A stretch of 64,000 nt of DNA from Microbacteriaceae bacterium PS02070. GTDB taxonomy: Bacteria; Actinomycetota; Actinomycetes; Actinomycetales; Microbacteriaceae. The position numbers were made by a program, and so were the translations under genes. Under the pieces are notes generated by a model, which worked only from the letters and a program-made list of their open reading frames with translations, made no database searches and had not been told where the DNA came from. The stretch spans positions 62,001 through 126,000 of the forward strand of contig JASCPE010000003.1 in NCBI GenBank assembly GCA_029959865.1, in the 5' to 3' direction. Position 1 is the first letter of the stretch; every line of letters starts with the position of its first letter. Shown one piece after another: positions 43,123 through 53,957 of this stretch.

Positions 43123-43848
43123 ATGATGACAGTGGGGCCAAGCATCGGAGCTGCGGTGAGCCATTGGCGGGACATGGTGCGTGACGCCCCGACGCGTACG
43201 TACACCGTGATCGCGTTCTTACTCGCGGGAGGGTTCATCACCCTGGCATTCGGATGGCACACGCTCCACTACTTCGACGCGATCGAGACACCACTCCCCG
43301 ACACTTTGAACATCTGGCACGACGCATCGGTCCCCGAACTGGTCGAGGCGCTGCTCGTGATGGCCGCGGGCGTCTTCCTCCTTGTTGCATGGTCACGCAG
43401 GCGCGACCTGCTCCTCCTCGCATGGTCTGGGCTGTTGGTCTTCATCGCGGTCGATAACCGCTTCCGGCTGCACGAAGGCTTTGGCTGGGCGTTCGGGAAC
43501 GCGATGGATGGGCTTGCTTTCGGACCGGTTCGGGGGCGCCACCTCGCGGAGCTCACGTTCTGGGCCGTCGCCGCTCTCGTACTGGGAATCCTGTTCGTCG
43601 TCGCGTGGCGCCGTCGTACGGCGCTCGGCACCCGGGTGAGCGTCGTCGTGTTCCTTCTCCTCTGCGCGCTAGGTTTCTTCGCCGTCGTCGTCGACCTCGT
43701 TCACGTCGTGACGCGATCGAACCTCGTCGGCTTCATCGAAGACGGCGGCGAGTTCCTCTGTTTGGCCGCGATTTCCGCCTACTGTTTCGCCGTCATGCGC
43801 GACTGTCTGCGCCCTCAACCCGCTGCGGGCGCTCAGCTATCCGCGTGA
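43123..43848 (+). CDS. Six-helix membrane protein of unknown function
   Basis: 241 residues. Hydrophobic helices lie near residues 28-46, 78-95, 98-115, 140-160, 170-190 and 200-222. Loops are short, with a larger outer loop after helix 1 (FDAIETPLPDTLNIWHDASVP). No enzyme motif. ATG 43123 follows GGGGGAGG by ten bases; a longer GTG start at 43093 is possible. The gap from ychF (about 280 bases) holds no other gene and probably both divergent promoters. Confidence 0.72.
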   Translation: MMTVGPSIGAAVSHWRDMVRDAPTRTYTVIAFLLAGGFITLAFGWHTLHYFDAIETPLPDTLNIWHDASVPELVEALLVMAAGVFLLVAWSRRRDLLLLAWSGLLVFIAVDNRFRLHEGFGWAFGNAMDGLAFGPVRGRHLAELTFWAVAALVLGILFVVAWRRRTALGTRVSVVVFLLLCALGFFAVVVDLVHVVTRSNLVGFIEDGGEFLCLAAISAYCFAVMRDCLRPQPAAGAQLSA

Positions 43849-43903
43849 GCGCGCGGCGGCGCGCCTCGAACGCATCCGTCTCGGTCGGGGCGAATGTGGA
43901 GGC

Positions 43904-44500
43904 GTGGCCCTGGACTTCACCGCGATCGACTTCGAGACCGCCAACACGTCCAGCGCATCCGCGTGTGCCGTCGGCCTGGCCCGCGTGCGCGACGGCCGAG
44001 TGGTCGCCCAAGCCGGCTGGCTGATCCAGCCGCCGCCCGGCCACGACCGGTTCTTCGAGCTCAACATCGGCATCCACGGCATCCGACCCGAAGACGTCCT
44101 CACCGCGAAGACCTGGACCGCTCAGCTCCCCGATCTCGTGGACTTCTGCGGAGACGATATCCTCGTCGCCCATAACGCAGGCTTCGACATGGCTGTGCTG
44201 CGCCGTGCGTGTGACGCCACCGGCGCGATCTGCCCACCCTTCCGCTATGCGTGCTCGCTTCACGTGTCTCGAAAGACCTACGAGCTGGACTCGTATCGTC
44301 TCCCCCTCGTCGCGGCAGCAGCCGGCCACCTCCCCTTCGACCACCACGACGCGACGGCTGATGCCCTCGCGTGCGCCCACATCATGGTCGATGCGGCACG
44401 CCGCGCTGGCGCGAACGACATCGCGGAACTCGCGATGCTGCTCGGCGTGCGTATCCCTCAGATTCCCGCCGTCGAGCTCAGTCCTGTGAACGCGGTGTAA
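43904..44500 (+). CDS. DEDDh 3'-5' exonuclease, DnaQ-like
   Basis: 198 residues, GTG start. The three exonuclease motifs are present: ExoI AIDFETANTSS (Asp and Glu), ExoII VAHNAGFDMAVL and ExoIII DHHDATADALA with the catalytic His. Like the small DnaQ-type nucleases of actinobacteria it could act in DNA repair or as a polymerase III epsilon-like activity. It has no BRCT or other added domain. It is followed by an unknown gene and rmuC on the same strand. Confidence 0.9.
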   Translation: MALDFTAIDFETANTSSASACAVGLARVRDGRVVAQAGWLIQPPPGHDRFFELNIGIHGIRPEDVLTAKTWTAQLPDLVDFCGDDILVAHNAGFDMAVLRRACDATGAICPPFRYACSLHVSRKTYELDSYRLPLVAAAAGHLPFDHHDATADALACAHIMVDAARRAGANDIAELAMLLGVRIPQIPAVELSPVNAV

Positions 44501-44552
44501 AACTTCCTTTTCCGGCTCGGGCACGGGCCAGGCGCGATGGAAGACTTCGAGA

Positions 44553-45455
44553 ATGGACCCCCTCGATCTCCCCCGCTCGTTCGAAGATGCCGCGCCAAAG
44601 ATCTCGGCACGGTTGTACGGGGAGTTCTTCCACCAGTTCCGCGCGCAGCGACTCCGAGCTGGCGGACGCTCCGATGCGATCCCTACGGTGATCCCCGTCG
44701 TCGACGACATCGTGGCCGCCGTCGTTTACGACACCGGGCGGCAGGTGATCCCCCTGACAGAACATCTCGTGGTCGATACCTGGAGCCGTGACATCGATGC
44801 AGTGATGGCATCCGCGACCGCGAACAATCGTGGCCGTGAAACCACCGGCGTCGTCGCTGCCGGGCCCGGGACCTTCGTCATCACAGACGAACAGCTCGCC
44901 GCCTCCGTCCTCCTCGACGCCACCGTTTCGGACGGCTTCCCCGTGCAGGGTGACCCCGTCGTCATCGCTCCACGTGCCGACCTGGTCGTCGTCACCGGCA
45001 CAGGCGACATCGAGGCTCAACGTCGCGCGGCCGCTGTGGTCGACCGCGCGATCGACCTCGACGAGAGCCTCGTGAGTGTCACGCCGTTCGTGCTGCGCGG
45101 GGGCGAGTGGCACCGGTACGCCTGGCCGGAGGACCCGACCCTCGATGCCATCACCGGGCGCACAGAACGCCGCGTGTTGGCCGGGTGGTATCAGCAACAG
45201 GGCGATCTGCTGCGCAGCGGACGCGCCTTCCCCGCCGCAGCCACCCTCCTGGAGCGAGAGGGCGAAACACTCCTGAACGCGACGTGGAATCGCGGAGTGG
45301 AGACGCTCCTCCCGCGCACGGACACGGTCGGCATCATCGGCCCCGACGGAGTGGAAGAGGTCGTCCCCTTCGAGGACTTCCTCGAGCGCTCCGGTGCGCG
45401 GCTGACTGATCTTCGACCGGTCCGATACTTCGTTCCGGCCGACGCGCCGGTCTGA
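44553..45455 (+). CDS. Uncharacterised 300-residue soluble protein
   Basis: No signal peptide or membrane helix. The sequence is mostly alpha/beta: VIPVVDDIVAAVVYDTGRQV, GTFVITDEQLAASVLLDATV and VIAPRADLVVVTGTGDIEAQ are strand-helix units, with a C-terminal LLPRTDTVGIIGPDGVEE. It slightly recalls DUF1444-type proteins, but this is not established. It sits between the exonuclease gene and rmuC with short gaps, so a link to DNA metabolism is possible but unproven. Confidence 0.75.
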   Translation: MDPLDLPRSFEDAAPKISARLYGEFFHQFRAQRLRAGGRSDAIPTVIPVVDDIVAAVVYDTGRQVIPLTEHLVVDTWSRDIDAVMASATANNRGRETTGVVAAGPGTFVITDEQLAASVLLDATVSDGFPVQGDPVVIAPRADLVVVTGTGDIEAQRRAAAVVDRAIDLDESLVSVTPFVLRGGEWHRYAWPEDPTLDAITGRTERRVLAGWYQQQGDLLRSGRAFPAAATLLEREGETLLNATWNRGVETLLPRTDTVGIIGPDGVEEVVPFEDFLERSGARLTDLRPVRYFVPADAPV

Positions 45456-45495
45456 TCGACCCGCCAGTGTCGGAGGCGGCTTCGATACTGGTTGC

Positions 45496-46845
45496 ATGGA
45501 ACCGGTCTCGCTCCTTCTCCTGCTCCTCAGCCTTGCCGTGGGTGCGCTGCTCGGTTGGCTCGTGCGCGGCTCCCGCGAATCCGCCGAGCGCTTACGCATC
45601 CACGCCACAGCGACCGCCATGGCGGCAAAGGCGGAGGGACTGACCGAGAGCCTCCACCATGAGCGCGCTGCACACGAGGCTGCGCTGGAGCGCTTTCGCC
45701 GCGACGATGGCCTGCGCGAGGAGCGAGAACGGCGGCAGCAGACGATCCTTCGCGCTCTCGCGCCCGTGCAAGAGACGCTTGCCTCGATGCAGACCAAGGT
45801 CGATGATCTCGAGCGCGAGCGCCATCTCCAGTACGGCTCTCTGGCCGAGCAGCTCCGGCGCGCACAGGAGTCAGACGACGCCCTCCGGGCGACGACCGAG
45901 TCTCTCGCCGGTGCGCTGCGCTCCAATTCGGCTCGCGGCGTCTGGGGCGAGACGCAACTGCGCCGAATCGTGGAATCCGCGGGCCTCACGCGCTTCGTCG
46001 ACTTCGAGACCCAAGCGTCCGTCTCGTCAGACGCGGGCGCCGGGCGCCCCGACCTCGTTGTCCGCCTGCCCGGCGACCGCGCATTGGCCGTGGATGCGAA
46101 GGTGCCGCTGTCCGCATACCTCGAAGCAGCGGAGATCCCGGTGACTGCAACCGGGGAGGCAGGAGCCCGGAGGCAGCAGCTGCTCCGCGCGCACGTCAAA
46201 GCCGTCCGCGCCCATGTCGACGCACTCGCGAGCAAGACGTATTGGGCGGGCCTCTCGTCCAGTCCCGAGTTCGTGATCTGCTTCGTTCCGTCCGAATCCC
46301 TCCTCGCGGCTGCACTGGAGGAAGATCCCGCACTCCTGGATTATGCGTTCGGAAAGCGGGTCGCGCTGGCATCTCCGGTCAACCTCTGGGCGGTCCTGAA
46401 GACCGTCGCCTACACATGGACGCAGCAGGACGTCTCCACGGATGCCCGCCGCCTCTTCGATCTGGGCAACGAGCTCTATCACCGGCTCGGCGGCCTCGCC
46501 GGGCACCTCGAAGACCTGCGCCGAGCGCTTGCCCGCACGGTGGACAGCTACAACCGGTTCGCGGGGTCCCTGGAATCGCGGGTTTTCGTCAGCGCTCGAC
46601 GTTTCCCCGGGATTGATGACACGAAGCTCGCGGCACTGGAAGAACCTGGTCTGATCGACTCCAGCCCGCGCACACTGACGGCCCCGGAGCTTGTCGACCG
46701 AGACGACGCGCGCGCAGAATCCGACGACGAGCGAAACGTGACAGAAGATCAACCTCTGCTTCGCGCCGATGTGGGCGACGTCCGAGAGCGTGCCGAGGGG
46801 CAGGCTCCAGAGGAAGGAGTCGTCAGCCGGGGAAGAAGTTCATGA
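45496..46845 (+). CDS. rmuC: RmuC-family DNA recombination protein
   Basis: 449 residues. An N-terminal membrane anchor (about 4-24) is followed by a long coiled coil (about 30-140) and the conserved RmuC nuclease-like domain: RGVWGETQLRRIVESAGL, GRPDLVVRLPGDRALAVDAKVPLSAYLEA and VICFVPSESLLAAALEEDP. RmuC limits illegitimate recombination between inverted repeats. The C-terminus is Asp/Glu-rich. It converges with and overlaps a small gene by 23 bases. Confidence 0.93.
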   Translation: MEPVSLLLLLLSLAVGALLGWLVRGSRESAERLRIHATATAMAAKAEGLTESLHHERAAHEAALERFRRDDGLREERERRQQTILRALAPVQETLASMQTKVDDLERERHLQYGSLAEQLRRAQESDDALRATTESLAGALRSNSARGVWGETQLRRIVESAGLTRFVDFETQASVSSDAGAGRPDLVVRLPGDRALAVDAKVPLSAYLEAAEIPVTATGEAGARRQQLLRAHVKAVRAHVDALASKTYWAGLSSSPEFVICFVPSESLLAAALEEDPALLDYAFGKRVALASPVNLWAVLKTVAYTWTQQDVSTDARRLFDLGNELYHRLGGLAGHLEDLRRALARTVDSYNRFAGSLESRVFVSARRFPGIDDTKLAALEEPGLIDSSPRTLTAPELVDRDDARAESDDERNVTEDQPLLRADVGDVRERAEGQAPEEGVVSRGRSS

Positions 46846-47029
46846 GGCCGACGACCGTGATCGAGATGGCCAGAAAAGAGCCGATGTGCCACCACGGGTT
46901 GACTTCGTAGTCATTCGGCTTGCGGCGGCGGAGCAGGACATCCGGTCGACGAGAGGGATCGAGGTTCAACGGACTGGTCTGGGTCGACACGGAGCCCTGT
47001 GGCTTCTCGTTCGTCACCGGTGCAGACAT
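46823..47029 (-). CDS. 68-residue single-helix membrane protein
   Basis: The soluble N-terminal half (SAPVTNEKPQGSVSTQTSPL) is followed by basic DVLLRRRKPNDYEV and one helix near residues 47-65 (WHIGSFLAISITVVGLMNFF), so the N-terminus probably faces the cytoplasm. ATG 47029 follows a GGGAG. It overlaps the rmuC 3' end by 23 bases on the other strand. No family recognised. Confidence 0.65.
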   Translation of the reverse strand: MSAPVTNEKPQGSVSTQTSPLNLDPSRRPDVLLRRRKPNDYEVNPWWHIGSFLAISITVVGLMNFFPG

Positions 47030-47138
47030 TCCATCTCCCTGAGTCGAGGCGTTCAGCACGAGCTGCTCAGCCCCGCCCATTCTGCCAGATGGCCCACGCG
47101 GAAGTCTCCGAGTTACCTGACGTGTGTCGCGTTCGTTA

Positions 47139-48128
47139 TCAGAGCCACTTCGACGTCAGGTGCTCGGACGAGATGCGCCGCAGAGTGCCGGACGCACCGC
47201 GCAGGACGACCGACTCCGTGTAGACGTAGTCGCCCTCACGTCGGACGCCTTTGACCAGTTCACCGCTGGTAACGCCGGTCGCGACGAAAATCGTGTTGTC
47301 TCCCTTGACGAGCTCGTCCGCCTCGTAGACGTGATCGTCAAGCTTCAGGCCCGCGTCGACCCCGCGCTGGTGCTCGTCGTCGTCACGCGGCCAGAGGCGA
47401 CCCTGGATATGTCCGCCGAGGGCCTTGATCGCGCACGCGGTGACGATTCCTTCGGGGCTTCCCCCGACGCCAACACACATGTCGGTGCGCGCGTTGTGCC
47501 GCGCGGCGTTGATGCCGCCAGCGACATCGCCGTCGCTCATGAGGCGTGTCCCTGCGCCTGCCTCGCGGATTTCGTCGATGAGCTTTGCGTGACGGGGACG
47601 GTTGAGAACGGAGACCACAAGCTCCTCCACCGGCTTGCCGAGGGCTTTCGCGAGGCGGTTGATGTTCTCCGCAATGGGCAGTCGAATGTCGACGACGCCG
47701 ACACCGGCGGGCCCTGTCACAAGCTTGTCCATGTAGAAGACGGAGCTGGCGTCGAGCATCGCGCCGCGGTCTGCGACGGCAAGGACGGACAGGGCGTTGT
47801 TGCGCCCCTCTGCCGTCAGGGTCGTGCCATCGATCGGGTCGACGGCGATGTCGCACTGTGGCCCGCGCCCTGTCCCGACCTTCTCGCCGTTGAACAGCAT
47901 CGGGGCGTTGTCCTTCTCCCCTTCGCCAATAACGATCACGCCGTCGAAGTTGACGGTCGTGAGGAAGGCACGCATCGCGTCCACGGCGGCACCGTCCGCC
48001 AGTTCCTTCTTGCCGCGTCCGATGAACGGCACGGAACGAATCGCTGCGGCCTCCGTGGCGCGCACCAACTCGAGTGCCAGGTTGCGGTCGGGGTGGAGGG
48101 GACTCATATCGGCGGTAAGGCTCACCAT
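47139..48128 (-). CDS. glpX: Fructose-1,6-bisphosphatase, class II (GlpX)
   Basis: 329 residues. Substrate and metal motifs: IGEGEKDNAPMLFNGE, AVDPIDGTTLTAEG and the C-terminal GVTSGELVKGVR. GlpX is the main FBPase in most actinobacteria and is needed for gluconeogenesis. A second in-frame ATG lies seven codons in. It is divergent from fba, the opposite-direction enzyme at the same metabolic step, with about 170 bases between them. Confidence 0.96.
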   Translation of the reverse strand: MVSLTADMSPLHPDRNLALELVRATEAAAIRSVPFIGRGKKELADGAAVDAMRAFLTTVNFDGVIVIGEGEKDNAPMLFNGEKVGTGRGPQCDIAVDPIDGTTLTAEGRNNALSVLAVADRGAMLDASSVFYMDKLVTGPAGVGVVDIRLPIAENINRLAKALGKPVEELVVSVLNRPRHAKLIDEIREAGAGTRLMSDGDVAGGINAARHNARTDMCVGVGGSPEGIVTACAIKALGGHIQGRLWPRDDDEHQRGVDAGLKLDDHVYEADELVKGDNTIFVATGVTSGELVKGVRREGDYVYTESVVLRGASGTLRRISSEHLTSKWL

Positions 48129-48299
48129 ATGGCCAGACTACGCGGCCCGGTCGGGTCACCTCGTCCATCTGCCGCGCGAAGATTCGCGATTTCTTCGCGC
48201 GGGACGAAATCCTGCTCTCCCGTCGAGCCGGGCACCCTCGGCTCGCGGACCAGGCTTCGCTAGAGTTGGCGGTGAACGTAGTCCCGAGAAGGAGCGAAC

Positions 48300-49328
<1,029 letters not shown>

Positions 49329-49338
49329 CGGAACGAAC

Positions 49339-49374
49339 ACGAACGCCGGGTCCGAAACGGGACCCGGCGTTCGT
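49339..49374. terminator. Stem-loop after fba
   Basis: A 15-bp perfect stem, ACGAACGCCGGGTCC at 49339-49353 pairing with 49360-49374, around a six-base loop. It stands between the convergent fba and the DUF6264-like gene and can serve both. Confidence 0.85.
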
Positions 49375-49394
49375 CGCTTCGTGCGAGATCGGCG

Positions 49395-49967
49395 TCAGCG
49401 CGGAGAGATAAAGAAGCCCTGCACGGCGGGGTCAGACAACAGCGGCGGCAACAGCAGCACGCTCGCGACGAGGATTGTGGCGGCCGCGCCGACAACCGGA
49501 ACCCACCACGAGACTGCCCCGCGCCGCAAGCAACGCACCGCCCACCATGCGGTCAAGGCGAAACCCGCGACAAGCACCAACGCGGCGATACGCCCCCAGA
49601 ACGTCCCCTGTTCATAGTTCGTGAACTCACCGCTGATCCCTGCCATCTCCATCCACTGGTCGGCGAAGGTCCCGAAATCGAGCATCTGTGGCACGGTCAG
49701 GAAGACCGAGACGACACCGTAGGCGAGCAGACCGAAGGTCACGATGCGGTCGACGGGACGCCGTCTGCCCTGGGGAGTCGTCGGCGGCGCCGCGGGAGGC
49801 GCTGACGCCGCTTCCGGCGGCGTGAGGAGAGACGCGCGAGCTTCGGGATCTTGTATCCGAGAGAGTTGCTCTTCCTTGCTCGCGTATTCGCCGTACTGGG
49901 GCCTCGGAGGCGGGAGGGGTGCGCTGAGCCCGGCCTCGCGGGACGCGCCGCGTTCGTCGTCGCTCAT
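49395..49967 (-). CDS. Three-helix membrane protein (DUF6264-like)
   Basis: 190 residues. A Pro/Ala-rich, charged cytoplasmic N-terminal half (about 1-70) precedes three hydrophobic segments near 74-92, 125-142 and 152-172. This layout matches small actinobacterial membrane proteins that I associate with DUF6264, a name not confirmed here. It starts inside the ispH stop (ATGA overlap), so it is read from the ispH message. Function unknown. Confidence 0.72.
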   Translation of the reverse strand: MSDDERGASREAGLSAPLPPPRPQYGEYASKEEQLSRIQDPEARASLLTPPEAASAPPAAPPTTPQGRRRPVDRIVTFGLLAYGVVSVFLTVPQMLDFGTFADQWMEMAGISGEFTNYEQGTFWGRIAALVLVAGFALTAWWAVRCLRRGAVSWWVPVVGAAATILVASVLLLPPLLSDPAVQGFFISPR

Positions 49968-51025
49968 GCGCGGCTACGCCCACCCAACGCGCGCGAGTCG
50001 CGTCGGCCCGTGGCGTCCTGGCGAAGCTCCTTCGGCAGCGAGAACATGAGGTCCTCGTGTGCCGTCTTCACTTCTTCCACGTCGCGATAGCCCGCGTGTG
50101 CGAGCTCGTCGAGCACTTCCTGCACCAGCACGTCCGGAACCGACGCTCCGGAGGTGACACCGATGCTTGCGACATCATCAAGCCACTCCTGCTGGATCTC
50201 GTGCGCATAGTCCACGCGGTAGGCGGCACGCGCGCCGTACTCGAGCGCCACCTCAACGAGCCGGACGCTGTTCGATGAGTTCGCCGAGCCCACCACAATG
50301 ACGAGTTCCGCCTGCTCGGCAACCTTCTTGATGGCGACCTGACGGTTCTGAGTGGCGTAGCAAATGTCATCCGAGGGCGGATCGTGCAACTCTGGAAAAC
50401 GCTCCCGGAGGCGCCGGACGGTCTCCATCGTCTCGTCGACCGACAGCGTCGTCTGGGAAAGCCAGACCACCTTGGACGGGTCCTTCACCTCGACGGTCGC
50501 TGCCTCCTCCGGATTGTTGACCACGGTCACGTGGTCCGGAGCCTCGCCTGCTGTCCCTTCGACCTCCTCATGACCGTCGTGGCCGATCAGAAGGATCTCG
50601 TAATCGTCCCGGGCGAACCGGACGGCCTCGCGGTGCACCTTCGTGACCAGCGGGCACGTCGCATCGATGGCCTGCAGGTTGCGGTCGGCTGCCGCCGAGA
50701 CGACAGCGGGCGAGACGCCATGTGCGGAGAAGACGATGTGCGAGCCGGGGGGCACATCGTCGACCTCGTCGACGAAGATCGCACCCTGCGACTCCAGCTC
50801 GGTGACAACGTGGATGTTGTGGACGATCTGTTTGCGTACGTAGACCGGTGCTCCGAAGCGTTCCAGAGCCTTCTCCACGGCGATGACGGCTCGATCGACC
50901 CCGGCGCAATAGCCGCGCGGTGCTGCCAGCAGCACCCGCTTGTGTCCGGGGACCGGGTTATCCTTGAGCCGCCCGCGGGCCCCGGGTACACGGGGCAGAG
51001 GAAGATGGACGGCGGTAGAAGTCAC
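49964..51025 (-). CDS. ispH: 4-hydroxy-3-methylbut-2-enyl diphosphate reductase
   Basis: 353-residue [4Fe-4S] enzyme for the last step of the MEP isoprenoid pathway. Cluster cysteines are in [21 protein letters not shown] and ICYATQNRQ, and the substrate loop is [10 protein letters not shown]. The longer frame to 51337 is antisense to xseA. GTG at 51025 is the best start: it lies seven bases after a TACAAT -10, so the mRNA may be leaderless. It is divergent from xseA across 61 bases. Confidence 0.94.
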   Translation of the reverse strand: MTSTAVHLPLPRVPGARGRLKDNPVPGHKRVLLAAPRGYCAGVDRAVIAVEKALERFGAPVYVRKQIVHNIHVVTELESQGAIFVDEVDDVPPGSHIVFSAHGVSPAVVSAAADRNLQAIDATCPLVTKVHREAVRFARDDYEILLIGHDGHEEVEGTAGEAPDHVTVVNNPEEAATVEVKDPSKVVWLSQTTLSVDETMETVRRLRERFPELHDPPSDDICYATQNRQVAIKKVAEQAELVIVVGSANSSNSVRLVEVALEYGARAAYRVDYAHEIQQEWLDDVASIGVTSGASVPDVLVQEVLDELAHAGYRDVEEVKTAHEDLMFSLPKELRQDATGRRDSRALGGRSRA

Positions 51026-51031
51026 CCTTCG

Positions 51032-51037
51032 ATTGTA
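51032..51037 (-). promoter_or_regulatory. -10 element of ispH, possible leaderless transcript
   Basis: TACAAT read on the minus strand ends six bases before the ispH GTG, the distance expected for a transcription start at the G of GTG. No ribosome site fits. No clear -35 was found. Confidence 0.55.
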
Positions 51038-51086
51038 CGAGGGCGTTTCTGACGATGGGCTGAAGCAGAGCAGAGGAGAGCCACCG

Positions 51087-52376
51087 GTGACGACATTTCG
51101 CAGCGCCGAGGGCCAGCCCCCTCCCCCGGACTCCGTCCACCCCCGCGATTCCAAACCGGATACGCCGACCTCCGTCGCCCGTCTGAACGAAACGGTTCGG
51201 GATTTCGTCCAGCGGTGGGGACCGGTCTGGGTCGACGGTGAGGTCACGTCCTGGAACGTCCGCGGCGGACACGTCTTCGGACGGCTCAAGGACACGACGA
51301 CGGATGCCGCTGTCTCTTTTCGCCTGTGGTCATCCACCCGTCAGCGCATTCCCGATGATCTCGCCGTCGGCGACCGCGTCGTCGCCTGCGTGAAGGCGGA
51401 CTACTTCATAAAGACCGGGGACTTCACTTTCACCGTCTCTGCCATGCGGCATACCGGCCTCGGCGATCAGCTCGAGCGCCTGGAGCGCCTGAGGCAGACC
51501 CTGCGCGCGGAAGGTCTCTTCCAACCCGAGCGCAAGCGTCCTTTGCCCTTCCTCCCCGGCGTCATCGGTCTCATCACCGGCGAACGCAGCGACGCGGAGA
51601 AGGATGTCCGCCGCAACGCCGAACTGCGCTGGCCACACGTACGCTTCCGCACGATCCACGTCGCGGTCCAGGGTGAGCGGTGTGTTCCCGAAACGATGGG
51701 CGCCGTCACAGTGCTCGACGCCGACCCCGACGTCGACGTCATCATTATCGCGCGGGGAGGCGGCGACCCGCAGACCCTGCTCGGATTCAGCGATGAACGT
51801 CTCATCCGTACGGTCGCCGATGCCCGCACCCCGATCGTGTCGGCAATCGGACACGAGAATGATCACCCCATCCTTGATGACGTCGCTGACGTGCGCGCCT
51901 CGACTCCGACCGACGCCGCCAAGCGCGTTGTGCCGGATGTCGCCGAGCAGCGCGCGATCGTCGCCGAACTGAGCGCGCGGGCGCGGCGGCGCCTGACCCA
52001 ACGGGTTGCGCACGACATCGCCCAGCTCGACGCGCTGCGCACGCGCCCCGTCCTGCGTGATCCCCAGTCGTTGCTCACGCCGCGCTCCCATGAGGTCTGG
52101 CTGGCCGTCTCCCGCGGGCGCGAGATCGTCCATCGTGCACTCGATGAGGCGTCCTCGCAGACCCGGCACCTGCGCGCGTCCCTGCGCGCCCTCTCGCCGA
52201 GCGCCACCCTGGACCGCGGCTACGCAATCGCGCAGCGCTCCGACGGAGGCATCGTTCGAGACGCCGCCGATGCACCGTCAGGGGAGCACGTGGTCGTGAC
52301 GGTCGCGCGGGGGTCGTTCGCGGCGCGGTCCGCGGGTGAGATCGACGAGGGAGTCACCCCCTCAGGGGCGGAATGA
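51087..52376 (+). CDS. xseA: Exodeoxyribonuclease VII large subunit
   Basis: 429 residues. An N-terminal OB fold ([25 protein letters not shown], from about residue 40) is followed by the catalytic domain ([68 protein letters not shown]) and a helical C-terminal part. It degrades single-stranded DNA with XseB. GTG 51087 follows GAGGAGAG. The xseB gene starts 28 bases after it. Confidence 0.95.
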   Translation: MTTFRSAEGQPPPPDSVHPRDSKPDTPTSVARLNETVRDFVQRWGPVWVDGEVTSWNVRGGHVFGRLKDTTTDAAVSFRLWSSTRQRIPDDLAVGDRVVACVKADYFIKTGDFTFTVSAMRHTGLGDQLERLERLRQTLRAEGLFQPERKRPLPFLPGVIGLITGERSDAEKDVRRNAELRWPHVRFRTIHVAVQGERCVPETMGAVTVLDADPDVDVIIIARGGGDPQTLLGFSDERLIRTVADARTPIVSAIGHENDHPILDDVADVRASTPTDAAKRVVPDVAEQRAIVAELSARARRRLTQRVAHDIAQLDALRTRPVLRDPQSLLTPRSHEVWLAVSRGREIVHRALDEASSQTRHLRASLRALSPSATLDRGYAIAQRSDGGIVRDAADAPSGEHVVVTVARGSFAARSAGEIDEGVTPSGAE

Positions 52377-52404
52377 GCGCGCGTGGTCGATCTAGGATGA
52401 GGGT

Positions 52405-52635
52405 ATGACTGCCCCAACGGAAGGCACGACGGATGTCGACGCCCTGTCGTTTGAAGACGCCCGCGACGAACTCGTGCGCGTCGTGCAGGTCCTGGAGCAG
52501 GGAGCGCCGACGTTGGAGGAGTCTCTCGAGCTCTGGACCCGTGGCGAGCAGTTAGCAGCGCGGTGCGAGGCCTGGCTTCGCGGAGCGAAGAAGCGCCTCG
52601 ACGATGCCCGCCCCGCGACCGATGAGGACCAGTGA
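52405..52635 (+). CDS. xseB: Exodeoxyribonuclease VII small subunit
   Basis: 76 residues, all-helical. The family core LSFEDARDELVRVVQVLEQG and PTLEESLELWTRGEQLAARCE is clear. It forms the filamentous stalk that binds XseA. It is followed by the DUF4245-like gene with a four-base overlap, so three or more genes form one unit from xseA. Confidence 0.95.
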   Translation: MTAPTEGTTDVDALSFEDARDELVRVVQVLEQGAPTLEESLELWTRGEQLAARCEAWLRGAKKRLDDARPATDEDQ

Positions 52636-53270
52636 TGGCTGGCTCGCCGCGCATCGTCGCCGAACTCGGCCGCCCCGAGACGCCCGAAGAGACCGCCGAC
52701 CGTAAAGCCGCCGCGTCCTACGCCTACCGGTCCAGCAAGACCCTGCGGAACCTCATCGTCGCCCTGGGTCTCACGCTTCTCGTCGTTGCGGCCATCGTCT
52801 TCGCCGTCCCGCGTGGCGAAATGCCCGCGCGCGGCCCGATCGATGTCGCCGCCGCCGCGGAAGAATCCTCGGAGACCTTCGGCCGTCCCCTCGTCGCCCC
52901 GGAGGCGCCGTCAGACTGGATCGTCAATTCGGCCGAAGTCGATAACGTCGCCGGCGCATCAGCCTGGCTCATTGTCTACGCACCCCCGTCGGGATACATC
53001 CGCGTCGCGCAGGGGTTCGACACGGATCAGGCATGGGCCTCCCGCGCGCTCGACGGGGCCGCCGTGAGTGAGTCTCTGACCATCGGGGGCCTCACCTGGG
53101 ACAACTACCAGCTCAGCTCCGCCGCGAACGACCGCAATATCTCGTACGCACTCTCGACAGATACGGAGAGCGGGACGGTCCTCGTCTACGGAGCCACCGA
53201 TGAGGACACTGCTCACGTCGCCGCCGAACAGGTCGCCGCAGCGCTGGCGGAGGAGGGCATCACCGGATGA
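52632..53270 (+). CDS. DUF4245-like membrane-anchored protein
   Basis: 212 residues, starting GTG 52632 or ATG 52635. A cytoplasmic basic segment precedes one helix (about 40-58, LIVALGLTLLVVAAIVFAVP). The extracytoplasmic part (WIVNSAEVDNVAGASAWLIVY to the end) is the DUF4245-type domain often found beside xseAB in actinobacteria. It has no known enzymatic activity. It overlaps the carbonic anhydrase gene by four bases. Confidence 0.85.
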   Translation: MMAGSPRIVAELGRPETPEETADRKAAASYAYRSSKTLRNLIVALGLTLLVVAAIVFAVPRGEMPARGPIDVAAAAEESSETFGRPLVAPEAPSDWIVNSAEVDNVAGASAWLIVYAPPSGYIRVAQGFDTDQAWASRALDGAAVSESLTIGGLTWDNYQLSSAANDRNISYALSTDTESGTVLVYGATDEDTAHVAAEQVAAALAEEGITG

Positions 53271-53917
53271 CACGCACCAACACCCCCCAGAGCGCCTGGG
53301 AGGAGATGCGCTCCGGGAACGAACGCTTCGTCGCCGGGACACCGCACCACCCGCGTCAGGATGCGGAGCGCCGTCACGAGCTCGCGCACATCCAGACGCC
53401 GCGAGCGGCGCTCTTCGGATGCGCGGACTCTCGTCTGGCCGCCGAGATCATCTTCGACATGGGGCTGGGTGACCTCTTCGTCGTACGGAACGCCGGTCAG
53501 GTGATCTCCGAATCCGTCATCGGGAGTCTCGAGTACGCGGTGGATGTTCTCCACGTTCCTTTGATCGTCGTGCTCGCGCACGACGAGTGTGGCGCCGTCG
53601 CCGCCGCTATCGACTCGATGCGACTCGATTCCCCGCCGCTCGCCCCCAACATCTGGCGGCAAATCGCCCCCATCGTCCCGGCCGTGCGTCGCGTGCTGCG
53701 CGCCCACCCGACGGCGGAGAGCCAGAAGATCGACCGTGAGCAGGTCGGACGCGAGCACCTGCGTCACACCGTCTCAGACCTGTTGCACTCGTCCGAGATC
53801 ATGAACGGACTGGTCGCTTCACAGAAACTCGCCATCGTGGGGGCCAACTACCGCCTCAGCGATGGGACGGTCGTCCCCGACGTCATCGTGGGGCCGGCCG
53901 CCGACCACCACGGTTGA
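53267..53917 (+). CDS. Beta-carbonic anhydrase
   Basis: 216 residues. Zinc ligands are C52, H105 and C108, with the D54-R56 dyad in GCADSR and the second motif AHDECGAV. It interconverts CO2 and bicarbonate in the cytosol and could feed carboxylases. The C-terminal part ([15 protein letters not shown]) is a normal ending. It overlaps the DUF4245-like gene and is followed by fumC after about 40 bases. Confidence 0.95.
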   Translation: MTRTNTPQSAWEEMRSGNERFVAGTPHHPRQDAERRHELAHIQTPRAALFGCADSRLAAEIIFDMGLGDLFVVRNAGQVISESVIGSLEYAVDVLHVPLIVVLAHDECGAVAAAIDSMRLDSPPLAPNIWRQIAPIVPAVRRVLRAHPTAESQKIDREQVGREHLRHTVSDLLHSSEIMNGLVASQKLAIVGANYRLSDGTVVPDVIVGPAADHHG

Positions 53918-53957
53918 CACGACACGGGCACCGACCCGCCAAAGGAGGAACGACGAC

